A DNA stretch of 64,000 bases. It comes from Phycicoccus sp. Soil802. Lineage in GTDB: Bacteria; Actinomycetota; Actinomycetes; Actinomycetales; Dermatophilaceae. Below are positions 52,570-60,623 of the stretch, piece after piece; the stretch's first letter is position 1; every line of letters begins with the position of its first letter. Location: assembly GCF_001429605.1 (NCBI RefSeq), contig NZ_LMSS01000007.1, positions 434,783-498,782 of the forward strand. Direction: 5' to 3'. Below the pieces are notes generated by a model. It ran no database searches and was not told where the DNA came from. It saw only the letters and a program-made list of their open reading frames with translations. The translations under genes and the position numbers were made by a program.

Positions 52570-52773
52570 TCAGTTCGCAGCGGCCCAGACGCGTGCGGCC
52601 GCGAGGACCGAGGGGCCGACCTCAGCCAGTTCCCCTTCGCGAAGCACCCGGGCCGGGGCGATGTCGTCCAATAGCGGGTTCATCCCTTGGAACCATGCCT
52701 GCACCACGGCGGTCGCGTCCTTGCTCCGCAGGAGTGCAGCCACCTGGTAGGCCGCTCGAAGACGAAGCAACAC
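52570..52773 (-). pseudogene. 5'-truncated Xre/ParS (MbcA-like) antitoxin
   Basis: 67 residues from a GTG. VLLRLRAAYQVAALLRSKD, VVQAWFQGMNPLLDDIAPAR and VLAAARVWAAAN fit the C-terminal DUF2384 half of antitoxins partnered with RES toxins, normally about 110 residues with an N-terminal helix-turn-helix. The upstream sequence runs straight into integrase remnant coding on the opposite strand, so the N-terminal half was lost at a junction near 52790-52805. Confidence 0.6.
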
Positions 52774-52807
52774 TGCCGCCGAAGGGGCGCGCTCACCCTC
52801 AGCAGTC

Positions 52808-52969
52808 TCCCTTTGGCTGAACGCCGGCGTCCCGGCAACTCAGCTCGCGGAGTGGGCAGGCCACAGCGTGAACGTGCTTCTCCGCGTCTATGCCACGCGC
52901 ATCTCGGGACAGGACGAGGCGGCACGTCGGCGGATCCAGTCGGCCCTTGCGTCCACCGAGACTCCGTGA
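52808..52969 (+). pseudogene. Tyrosine recombinase (phage integrase) C-terminal fragment
   Basis: The frame reads SLWLNAGVPATQLAEWAGHS then VNVLLRVYATRISGQDEAAR and ends with TGA at 52967. It carries the catalytic GH(S) and the Tyr nucleophile in LRVYA, as in actinobacterial integrases, but the N-terminal and central domains are missing. It points toward tRNA-Tyr 170 bp away, the usual attachment site. Remnant of an integrative element. Confidence 0.8.
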
Positions 52970-53086
52970 ACGCCAAGGGCCCGAGACAGGGGCCAGGCCC
53001 GAATTTCCCCACCAGTTCCCCACTGGCACCCGTAGAACACCGTTCAGGGCCGCTGTCAGCCGGACACGAGACGGGGCAACGAAGAA

Positions 53087-53120
53087 GGCCCCAAACCTGC
53101 GTTTCCGCTGGTCAGGGGCC
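53087..53120 (-). terminator. Rho-independent terminator of tRNA-Tyr
   Basis: GGCCCC (minus strand, 53120-53115) pairs with GGGGCC (53092-53087), enclosing an inner stem ACCAGCG/CGCAGGT around a GAAA loop, with a TTCTT run after it. It lies just past the tRNA 3' end. Confidence 0.8.
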
Positions 53121-53135
53121 CTCTTGTGCACTGGG

Positions 53136-53216
53136 TGGCAGGTGAAGGATTCGAACCTTCGAAGCTTTCGCGATGGATTTACAGTCCACTCCCATTGGCC
53201 GCTCGGGCAACCTGCC
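53136..53216 (-). tRNA. tRNA-Tyr (GTA)
   Basis: The acceptor stem GGCAGGT (53216-53210) pairs with ACCTGCC (53143-53137). The anticodon loop CTGTAAA puts GTA at 53182-53180. A T-loop GGTTCGAATCC and a long variable arm are present, as expected for type II tRNA-Tyr. The discriminator is A and the CCA end is not encoded (CCC follows). Integrase remnant and terminator lie on its 3' side. Confidence 0.95.
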
Positions 53217-53317
53217 TTGGTGCGCGTGGAAGGATAGCAAGGACAACCACGAATGCCGAAACCGGTATCCACCCGACCGGGTGGGAGCCGCGTGACGCCC
53301 AGGAAGGACACGCCACC

Positions 53318-53815
53318 ATGGCCGACAGCTCGTTCGACATCGTCAGCAAGATCGACCACCAGGAGGTCGCCAACGCCCTCAACAGCGCAGCGCGCGAGGT
53401 GGCCACCCGCTACGACTTCAAGAACGTCGGCGCGTCCATCGAGGCCAGCGGCGAGGACAAGGTCGTCATCAAGGCGAACACCGAGGAGCGCGCCAACGCC
53501 GTCCTCGACGTGTTCCAGACCTGGCTGGTCAAGCGAAAGGTCTCCCTCAAGCACCTGGACGTGCCGGAGCGCGGTCCGCAGCTGTCCGGCAAGGAGTACC
53601 GCCTCGAGGTCGGCCTGCAGGAGGGCATCTCGCAGGAGAACGCCAAGAAGGTCGGCAAGATCATCCGTGACGAGGGCCCCAAGTCAGTGAAGTCGCAGAT
53701 TCAGGGCGACGAGCTGCGGGTCACGAGCAAGTCGCGCGACGACCTGCAGGCCGTCCAGGCGCTGCTCAAGGGCCAGGACCTCGACTTCGCGATCCAGTTC
53801 ACCAACTACCGCTGA
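53318..53815 (+). CDS. yajQ: YajQ family nucleotide-binding protein
   Basis: 165 residues from ATG 53318 (AGGAAGG 10 bp upstream). [54 protein letters not shown] and [20 protein letters not shown] span the whole family. YajQ-type proteins bind nucleotides (cyclic-di-GMP in some species); the cellular role in actinobacteria is unsettled. Core gene, convergent with the kinase. Confidence 0.95.
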   Translation: MADSSFDIVSKIDHQEVANALNSAAREVATRYDFKNVGASIEASGEDKVVIKANTEERANAVLDVFQTWLVKRKVSLKHLDVPERGPQLSGKEYRLEVGLQEGISQENAKKVGKIIRDEGPKSVKSQIQGDELRVTSKSRDDLQAVQALLKGQDLDFAIQFTNYR

Positions 53816-53905
53816 CCCCGGCCGGGCCCAACCCGGGCAAGGGCAGTTTCACCCCGGAAACATTGCGGGGTGAAGCCGGCGGAAGTCCGTAGACCCGATA
53901 AAGGT

Positions 53906-53942
53906 GTATGCCGCCGTCCCCCAGCCGGGGACGGCGGCATAC
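53906..53942. terminator. Bidirectional hairpin terminator between yajQ and the kinase gene
   Basis: GTATGCCGCCGTCCCC (53906-53921) and GGGGACGGCGGCATAC (53927-53942) form a perfect 16-bp stem with a 5-nt loop. It lies between two convergent genes. Confidence 0.85.
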
Positions 53943-53959
53943 CTGTGTGTGGGCGTGCG

Positions 53960-54937
53960 CTACGCGCTGCCGGGCCGGGCGGTGTCCGTGCCGGTCTCCA
54001 TGGCCATCGTCGGGCCACCCAGGTCGGGGAAGCGGATGACCGAGCCGTCGGTGTCGGGCGAGTCGTCCTCGGCCCAGCTGTCGAGGGCACTGGCCAGGCC
54101 CAGGGCGAGGCCGGCCATCTCCTGGTCGCCGAGACCGACCCGGGAGGCGACCTCGCGGGCGTTCGCGGGACGGTCCGCGGGGTCCTTCGCGAGGCAGTCG
54201 GCGACCAGCGACGCGAGGTCCTCGGGGACGCCGTCCGGGAGCGGCGGAGGGGGTTCGTTGACGTGGCTCAGCGCGGTCGCGACCGGGGTGCCCCGGTCGA
54301 ACGGCTTGCGACCGGAGAGCATCTCGTGCGCCACGACGCCCAGCGCGTAGAGGTCGCTCGCGCCGGTCGCCGCCTCGCCGAGGGCTTGTTCGGGACTGAT
54401 GTAGTCAGGGGTCCCCAGCATCTCGCCGGCCCTCGTGTGGCCGGCGGCGTCAAGGGCGCGCGCGATCCCGAAGTCGGTGAGCTTCACCAGCCCGTCAGGG
54501 CGCACCAGCATGTTGGCCGGCTTGACGTCGCGGTGGATCACGCGGGCCTCGTGCGCCACGCCCAGGGCCAGGGCGGCCTGGCCGATCAGGGAGCGCACCT
54601 CCGCCGGGTCGAGCGGGCCGCGCCGCTTGAGCAGCAGGGACAGCGGCTCACCCTTGACCAGCTCCATCACCAGGAACGCCAGGCCGTCGTCCTCGCCGTA
54701 GTCGAAGACCGTGGCGATGTTCGGGTGCAGGAGGGCAGCCGAGTGCACCGCCTCGTCGCGGAACCGGAGGGCGAAGAGCTCCTCGTGACCGGCGTCGGGC
54801 CGCATCACCTTGAGGGCGACCGACCGCTGCAGCACCTCGTCGGTGCCCGCCCAGACGTCGGCCATGCCGCCGGAGGCGATCCGCGCGCCCAGCACGTAGC
54901 GTTCGCCGAGGACCAAGCCTTCAGTCAGTCGATTCAT
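53960..54937 (-). CDS. Serine/threonine protein kinase, soluble
   Basis: 325 residues from ATG 54937. ARIASGGMADVWAG is the Gly loop, Lys 43 in VALKVMRP the ATP-binding Lys, HRDVKPANMLV the catalytic loop and LTDFGIARAL the DFG segment; GTPDYISPEQAL is the activation segment end. After the kinase domain comes a short acidic tail with no transmembrane helix or PASTA repeats, so it is cytosolic. The ribosome site is weak. Substrate unknown. Confidence 0.93.
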   Translation of the reverse strand: MNRLTEGLVLGERYVLGARIASGGMADVWAGTDEVLQRSVALKVMRPDAGHEELFALRFRDEAVHSAALLHPNIATVFDYGEDDGLAFLVMELVKGEPLSLLLKRRGPLDPAEVRSLIGQAALALGVAHEARVIHRDVKPANMLVRPDGLVKLTDFGIARALDAAGHTRAGEMLGTPDYISPEQALGEAATGASDLYALGVVAHEMLSGRKPFDRGTPVATALSHVNEPPPPLPDGVPEDLASLVADCLAKDPADRPANAREVASRVGLGDQEMAGLALGLASALDSWAEDDSPDTDGSVIRFPDLGGPTMAMETGTDTARPGSA

Positions 54938-55118
54938 CGAGGGATATCCACCCAGACCTCCGTGGACGGAGCTGAACGTCTGCTGACATCCGACGGCCTC
55001 GCCGCAGGCAACGATACCCCCAAAATGCGGAAAAACCGCCCGGAGCACCGCGTCGCACGGCCCCCTGACCTGCACAGACGCGGTCCGGGCGGTTCGGCGG
55101 ACCGAACCCCACGCAGGC

Positions 55119-57590
55119 TCAGCCGAAGGTGGCCCGGGACCGCAGCGCCTCGCGAAGCTGCGACTCCGCGTCGACCATCGACCGGCGCACCCCGGCGGTG
55201 AGCCCGCCTCCGCCCAGCGTGGCCTCGCTGCGCTCCACCGTGGCGTCCTCGACCACCCGACCGGGGTAGGCCAGGGTCGCGACGCGGGCGATGGCGTCCT
55301 CACCCACCCAGTCGCTCATGGCCGGCACGTCGGCGAAGTAGCGCTCGGCGTAGGGGCGCACGACGGCGAGGTCGTCGGCCAGCCAGAACCCCTGGGCCAG
55401 CGCGTTGAGCTCGTAGTTCGAGCGGGACCGGTTGGTGGTGAGCTCCGCCCACGCCCACGCCTTCGCGTCGGCGCCCGGCATGGCAGCCCGTGCCATGAGG
55501 GCGTTGAGCCGGCCCTGGAGGGTGTCGTCGTCGGCCCGGCGACCCTCAACGAAGTCCTCGTCGACCAGCCCCCTCGCGGCCAGGTTGCGCACCGCGATCC
55601 AGCCGAAGTCCGAGTCCTCCTCGAGGCCGGCCGGGCGGTCCTTGGCCGCCGCCCAGGCCCGCAGGAGCGTCTCGTCGCCGGACGAGCGGGCGACCGTCCT
55701 GGCCGCGACCAGGGCCCGGGTCGAGCCGGGCCGGGCCGCGGCGAGCACCTGCTCGGCCGAGCTCGCCACGACCCCTTCGGCCCACTCGTGCTCGGCAGGC
55801 GGCAGGAAGGTGGGGATGATCCGGCCCAGGAGGGCCAGCGCCGTGCGGCTCAGGATCGAGTCGTTGTCCTCGACCGGCCAGGCGTGGCCGAAGGTCCGCA
55901 CGAGCACCCGCGGGTCCACCGTGCCGAGGCAGACGCCGTCGACCAGCGCGATCCACACGACGGCCCGCGCCTGCACGTCGGGCACGCTGGCCAGGGCGGT
56001 CGGCACGGCCGCGACCGACTCGGGGTCGAGGGTCACGGTCGCCCAGGTGAGGTCGGACGCGTTCGGCACGACGAGCTCGGCGGCCGGCCCGTCCCGCAGC
56101 GCCGCGACGACGGTACGGTCCTGCGTGATGGTCACCGGCACCCGGAACACCTCGTCGCCGCCGGTGAACCCGGCGACGTCCATCGTGTGCGGCCGGTCGG
56201 CCGGGAACCGGCCCGGCACGGTGCGCTCCACGGCACCGTCGGCCCGGTCGACCGAGATCACGTCCACCCCTGCCGTGAGCAGCCACGCCCGGCTCCAGTC
56301 GGTCAGCGACTGCCCGCTCGCGTGCTCCATGAAGCCCATGAAGTCGGCCAGCGTGCCGTTGCCGTAGGAGTGCCGGCGCAGGTAGTCGCCGACCCCGGCG
56401 ATGAAGGCGTCGTCACCGATGTGCGCGATCAGCTGGCGCAGCGTGGCGGCTCCCTTGGCGTAGGAGATGCCGTCGAAGTCCTGCAGCGCCGCCTGGGCGT
56501 CGGGCGCAGCCGACCCGGCCACGGGGTGCGTCGAGGGGGTGCGCTCCGCGGCATACCCCCACGCCTTGCGGGCCACGGTCGAGTCGACCCACGCGTCGGT
56601 GAACTCGGTCGCCGCGACACAGGTGCGGTGGGCCATGTACTCGGCGAACGACTCGTTGAGCCACAGGTCGTCCCACCACTGCATGGTGACGAGGTCGCCG
56701 AACCACATGTGCGCCATCTCGTGCACGATCGTGTTGGTGCGCGCGAGCACCTCGTCGCGGGCCGCGGCACCCCGGAAGACCATGGTGTCGCGGAACGTCA
56801 CGCAGCCGGGGTTCTCCATCGCGCCGGCGTTGAACTCGGGCACGAAGACCTGGTGGTACTCCCCGAACGGGTACCGGATCCCGAACAGCGCGTGGTAGTA
56901 GTCGAAGCTCGCGCGGGTCACCTCGAGCATCTGGCCGGCCTCGCGCTCCAGGTGGGTGCGCAGCGACGCTCGGGCATGGATACCGAGGGGTATGCCGTCG
57001 TGCTCGTCGAGCACGGACGCGTAGGGACCGGCGCAGACGGTGACGAAGTAGGTGGCCAGGGGCCGGGTCTCGGCGAGCTCCCAGCGACCGGGCGAGACCC
57101 GGGTGGCCGCGCCGTTGCCGAGGACCAGCCACTCCCCGGGGGCGGCCACGGTCACCGAGTAGGGAGCCTTGAGGTCGGGCTGGTCGAAGCAGGCGTAGAC
57201 CCGGGGGGCCGCGTCGAGGAACAGGTGGCCGTAGACGTAGTGCTCGCCGTCAGCCGGGTCGACCGCCCGGTGCAGACCCTGCCCGTCGCGGCTGTAGGCC
57301 ATCGTCGCCTCGACCTCGAGGACGTTCTGGGCCTCGAGCCCGACCAGCTCGACCCGGCCGTCCACGAGGGCGGCCACGTCGAGCGCCCGGCCGTTGAGGA
57401 CGATCGCGGTCAGCTCGACCGGCTGGACGTCGACGAACGTGGTGGCGCCCGGCTCCGCGCAGTCGAAGGAGATCCTCGAGCGGGAGCCGAAGGTCTGCTC
57501 GCCCTGGTCGAGGTCGAGGTCCACCGCCATGCTCGTCACGGTCAGGAGCTCGGAACGCCGACGTGCTTCGGCCCGGGTCAGGGAAGGCAT
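55119..57590 (-). CDS. pepN: Aminopeptidase N
   Basis: 823 residues. GAMEN at 256-260 binds the substrate amino group, HEMAH at 290-294 with WLNESFAEYM after it gives the zinc site of M1 peptidases. The C-terminal ERAP1-like helical domain is complete. Cytosolic peptide trimming. The length fits actinobacterial PepN. Confidence 0.96.
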   Translation of the reverse strand: MPSLTRAEARRRSELLTVTSMAVDLDLDQGEQTFGSRSRISFDCAEPGATTFVDVQPVELTAIVLNGRALDVAALVDGRVELVGLEAQNVLEVEATMAYSRDGQGLHRAVDPADGEHYVYGHLFLDAAPRVYACFDQPDLKAPYSVTVAAPGEWLVLGNGAATRVSPGRWELAETRPLATYFVTVCAGPYASVLDEHDGIPLGIHARASLRTHLEREAGQMLEVTRASFDYYHALFGIRYPFGEYHQVFVPEFNAGAMENPGCVTFRDTMVFRGAAARDEVLARTNTIVHEMAHMWFGDLVTMQWWDDLWLNESFAEYMAHRTCVAATEFTDAWVDSTVARKAWGYAAERTPSTHPVAGSAAPDAQAALQDFDGISYAKGAATLRQLIAHIGDDAFIAGVGDYLRRHSYGNGTLADFMGFMEHASGQSLTDWSRAWLLTAGVDVISVDRADGAVERTVPGRFPADRPHTMDVAGFTGGDEVFRVPVTITQDRTVVAALRDGPAAELVVPNASDLTWATVTLDPESVAAVPTALASVPDVQARAVVWIALVDGVCLGTVDPRVLVRTFGHAWPVEDNDSILSRTALALLGRIIPTFLPPAEHEWAEGVVASSAEQVLAAARPGSTRALVAARTVARSSGDETLLRAWAAAKDRPAGLEEDSDFGWIAVRNLAARGLVDEDFVEGRRADDDTLQGRLNALMARAAMPGADAKAWAWAELTTNRSRSNYELNALAQGFWLADDLAVVRPYAERYFADVPAMSDWVGEDAIARVATLAYPGRVVEDATVERSEATLGGGGLTAGVRRSMVDAESQLREALRSRATFG

Positions 57591-57623
57591 GGCACCGATT
57601 CAACCAGCCGTGCCGGGGAACGC

Positions 57624-57656
57624 CGAAGCCCCCGGCCGAGACGGCCGGGGGCTTCG
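57624..57656 (-). terminator. Hairpin terminator downstream of the cold-shock gene
   Basis: CGAAGCCCCCGGCC (57624-57637) pairs with GGCCGGGGGCTTCG (57643-57656), 14 bp, 5-nt loop. It follows the cold-shock stop at 57682. Confidence 0.85.
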
Positions 57657-57681
57657 AACTGAAGTTCAGAGGTGGGGCAGG

Positions 57682-57885
57682 TCAGATGACCGTGACCTTC
57701 TCCGCCTGGGGACCCTTCGGGCCCTGCGTGATGTCGAACTCGACGCGCTGCGCCTCGTCGAGCGAGCGGTAGCCGCCGGACTCGATCGCGGAGTAGTGCA
57801 CGAAGACGTCGGCGCCGCCGCCGTCCTGCTCGATGAAGCCGAAGCCCTTCTCAGCGTTGAACCACTTCACTGTTCCCTGTGCCAT
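57682..57885 (-). CDS. cspA: Cold-shock protein
   Basis: 67 residues, standard CSD size. RNP1 is KGFGFIEQ (13-20) and RNP2 VFVHYSAI (27-34). RNA/ssDNA chaperone. The 230-bp gap upstream to htpX can hold the long structured 5' leader usual for csp genes; no other gene is seen there. Confidence 0.95.
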   Translation of the reverse strand: MAQGTVKWFNAEKGFGFIEQDGGGADVFVHYSAIESGGYRSLDEAQRVEFDITQGPKGPQAEKVTVI

Positions 57886-58116
57886 GGGATAACTCTTTTC
57901 CTAATTGGCCGATGTGGCCGCGGATGCGGACCACCAGCTGCGAAATCACCACGACACGGAATACACCGCTTACGGAAAAGGCCCGCACACTGGCGGGCCC
58001 ACTCACACGAGGAACTGCAACTGCGCCAACTGTAACGTGAATCCGCCAGACTTTCATTCCCGGGCCCTGGCGAGTCGCCGACAGGCAGTCTGGGGTGGGC
58101 CCGGGAAGGGGTCAAA

Positions 58117-59004
58117 TCAGCGCTGGCGGAAGCCGTAGGCCTGCTGCTCGAGCCGGGCGATCCGCTCGGTCATCGGGGGGTGCGTCGAGAAGAACCGCGA
58201 CACGTCCTGCGGCCGGAACGGGTTGGCGATCATCATGTGGCTGGAGTTCTGGATCGCCGGCGTCGGCTGCAGGGGCGCCTGGGCGACTCCGGCCTCGAGC
58301 TTGCGCAGGGCCGACGCGAGCGCCAGCGGGTCGCCGGTGAGCTTGGCGCCGTCCTCGTCCGCGTCGTACTCGCGGGTGCGGCTGATCGCCATCTGGATCA
58401 TCATCGCGGCGAACGGCGCGAGGAGCGCCATCGCGAGCATCGCCAGCGGGTTGGGGCGGTCCTCGTCGTTGCCCCCACCGCCGAACATGCCTGCGAACAT
58501 GAGCATCTGGGCCACCGAGGTGATCACGCCGGCCACTGCCGCGGCCACCGAGCCGGTCAGGATGTCGCGGTTGTAGACGTGCATCAGCTCGTGGCCGAGG
58601 ACCCCGCGCAGCTCACGCTCGTCGAGCAGCCCGAGGATGCCTTCGGTGCAGCAGACGGCGGCGTTCTCGGGGTTGCGGCCGGTCGCGAAGGCGTTGGGTG
58701 CGGCGGTGGGGCTGATGAAGAGCTTGGGCATCGGCTTGCCGGCCGCGGTCGAGAGCTCACGGACGATCCGGTACATCGCCGGGGCCTGCGCCTCGCTGAC
58801 GGGGTAGGCGTGCATCGCCTTGATGGCGAGCTTGTCGGAGTTCCAGTAGCCGAAGGCGGTCATGCCGACGCCGAAGAGGGCGAACAGCCAGATGAACGCC
58901 GAGCTGCCGGTCGAGGCCGAGATGACCCCACCGATGCCGAGCAGGAGGGCGAAGATCCCGCCGAAGAGGGCTGCGGTCTTGAGCCCGTTGAAATGGTTGT
59001 GCAT
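58117..59004 (-). CDS. htpX: HtpX membrane zinc metalloprotease
   Basis: 295 residues. Two N-terminal membrane spans (AALFGGIFALLLGIGGVISA, FIWLFALFGVGMTAFGYW), then HELMH at 138-142, a second hydrophobic pair around VAAAVAGVITSVAQMLMFAG, and the third ligand region YDADEDGAKLTG. Degrades misfolded membrane proteins in the family. Confidence 0.96.
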   Translation of the reverse strand: MHNHFNGLKTAALFGGIFALLLGIGGVISASTGSSAFIWLFALFGVGMTAFGYWNSDKLAIKAMHAYPVSEAQAPAMYRIVRELSTAAGKPMPKLFISPTAAPNAFATGRNPENAAVCCTEGILGLLDERELRGVLGHELMHVYNRDILTGSVAAAVAGVITSVAQMLMFAGMFGGGGNDEDRPNPLAMLAMALLAPFAAMMIQMAISRTREYDADEDGAKLTGDPLALASALRKLEAGVAQAPLQPTPAIQNSSHMMIANPFRPQDVSRFFSTHPPMTERIARLEQQAYGFRQR

Positions 59005-59064
59005 GTCTGCCTCAACGCTCCCTTCCGTGCTGGCGTTCCCCGTGCAGCCGCCCTGCAGTGCCGC

Positions 59065-60570
59065 TCAGCCGAGGAGCCCGAGCAGCAGCTGGGGCATCAG
59101 GCTGGTGGCCACGAGGGCGGTCCCGCCGAGGACGAGCGCGGCCAGTGCAGACCGGGGGATGCGGCGAATGACGGCGCGCGCCGGCCCCTCGTCGGGGTCC
59201 CGGAGCAGCACCGCGAACCAGCGCAGGTAGACCGCCACCCCGATCACGGCGTTGAGCACCGCTACGGCGACGAGCAGCCACTGGCCGGCGCCGACGACCG
59301 GACGCAGCGCGACCACCTTCGCCACGAGGCCGATGACCCCCGGCGGCAGACCGGCGAGCGACAGCAGGGCCAGTCCCAGCGCCCCGCCGAGCAGCGGGTG
59401 GGCGCGCAGCAGCCCGGTGTATGCCGCGAGCGTGCGCCCCTGGTCGACCACCCCGCGGCGCCGCGGTGTGGCCGTGACCACGTGCACCACCGTGAACGCG
59501 ACCAGCGTCGCGACCACGTAGGCGAGCAGGTATCCGCCGGAGGCCGCGGCGGAGTCGTCGTCGAGCGCCGAGAGCGGCAGCACCACCCACCCGGCCTGGG
59601 CGACGGTGGACCACGCCAGCAGCCGCACCGGGTCGTCCTGGACCAGCGCCAGGACGTTGCCGACGGTCATCGACACGGCGGCCAGGATGCCGATGCCGAC
59701 CAGCACCGGGGTGCCTGCGCCGACGAGTGGCTGGACCACCACGAGCAAGGCGGCGAGCGCGGCCACCTTCGAGGTCGCGGCGAGGAAGGCGGCAACCGGT
59801 TCGGTGGCACCGGCATAGGCCTGCGGTGTCCAGACGTGGAACGGGACGAGGCTGAGCTTGAACCCCAGGCCGGCGAGCAGGAGCAGCGCGCCGAGCAGGA
59901 GCACGACCCGGCGCTCCGGGTCGGCGAGCGCGTCCTGCACCCCACCGGCCGCGAAGACGGCTTCGCCGGTGGACAGCAGCCACAGCGCTGCCCCCAGCAC
60001 GACCATCGCGAACGAGACGAGCGACGTCGTCAGCAGGGCGAGCGCACCCCGTCCGGCCGGAGCGTCACCGCGGAGGGCGACCAGCGCGATCGCCGGCAGG
60101 GTGGCCAGCTCGAGGCACACCAGCCACGACCCGAGGTCGTGCGCGGCCGCGACACCCGCGGCACCTGCCGTCGCAGCGAGGACCAGCGACACGATGACCG
60201 CCGGGCCGCCGCGCAGGTGGTCGCGGGGGTCGGCCCCGGGCCAGCTGAGCAGGAGGACGAGGAGCGCCGACGCGAGGGCGCCCAGCTGCAAGGCGCTGGC
60301 GAGCGGACCCGCTTCGTAGAGGCAGGCGCCGTCGGGAGCAGGCAGGCACAGCGTGCGCAGCGGGTCGTCGGCCGAGCGCAGCGCCCCGGGCACGGCGAGG
60401 GCGATGCCGGCCACCAGCGCGAGGACGCCGACGGCGGCATGCAGCCGGACCAGCCGGGGGGCGAGGACGTCGACGACGAGGACGAGCACGGCGCCCAGGG
60501 CAGGAACAGCGACGGGGGCCAGGGCCACCCAGTCGAAGGTGACCAGGCTGGTGGCCGTGGGTGCGCTCAT
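59065..60570 (-). CDS. nuoN: NADH-quinone oxidoreductase subunit N
   Basis: 501 residues, about 14 membrane spans, Mrp-antiporter fold. LELATLPAIALVALR, FKLSLVPFHVWTPQAYAGA (lysine helix and HxxTP loop) and KVAALAALLVVVQPL are typical. ATG 60570 overlaps the stop of a tiny upstream ORF (ATGA). Proton-pumping arm of complex I. Confidence 0.95.
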   Translation of the reverse strand: MSAPTATSLVTFDWVALAPVAVPALGAVLVLVVDVLAPRLVRLHAAVGVLALVAGIALAVPGALRSADDPLRTLCLPAPDGACLYEAGPLASALQLGALASALLVLLLSWPGADPRDHLRGGPAVIVSLVLAATAGAAGVAAAHDLGSWLVCLELATLPAIALVALRGDAPAGRGALALLTTSLVSFAMVVLGAALWLLSTGEAVFAAGGVQDALADPERRVVLLLGALLLLAGLGFKLSLVPFHVWTPQAYAGATEPVAAFLAATSKVAALAALLVVVQPLVGAGTPVLVGIGILAAVSMTVGNVLALVQDDPVRLLAWSTVAQAGWVVLPLSALDDDSAAASGGYLLAYVVATLVAFTVVHVVTATPRRRGVVDQGRTLAAYTGLLRAHPLLGGALGLALLSLAGLPPGVIGLVAKVVALRPVVGAGQWLLVAVAVLNAVIGVAVYLRWFAVLLRDPDEGPARAVIRRIPRSALAALVLGGTALVATSLMPQLLLGLLG

Positions 60571-60623
60571 CCGGCACCCCCGATCGTGTTGGCGACCAGG
60601 TTGGTGGCCGTAAGCGCGCTCAT
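60567..60623 (-). CDS. 18-residue ORF between nuoM and nuoN, duplicated nuoN start
   Basis: ATG 60623 overlaps the nuoM stop (ATGA) and its stop overlaps the nuoN start (ATGA). The peptide MSALTATNLVANTIGGAG starts like NuoN (MSAPTATSLV). It looks like a partial tandem duplication of the nuoN 5' end that keeps the translational coupling intact. No function for the peptide is claimed. Confidence 0.5.
   Translation of the reverse strand: MSALTATNLVANTIGGAG

Noticed and set aside
55788-57662. 624-residue plus-strand open frame opposite pepN
   Set aside because: Shadow of pepN; no recognisable domain.
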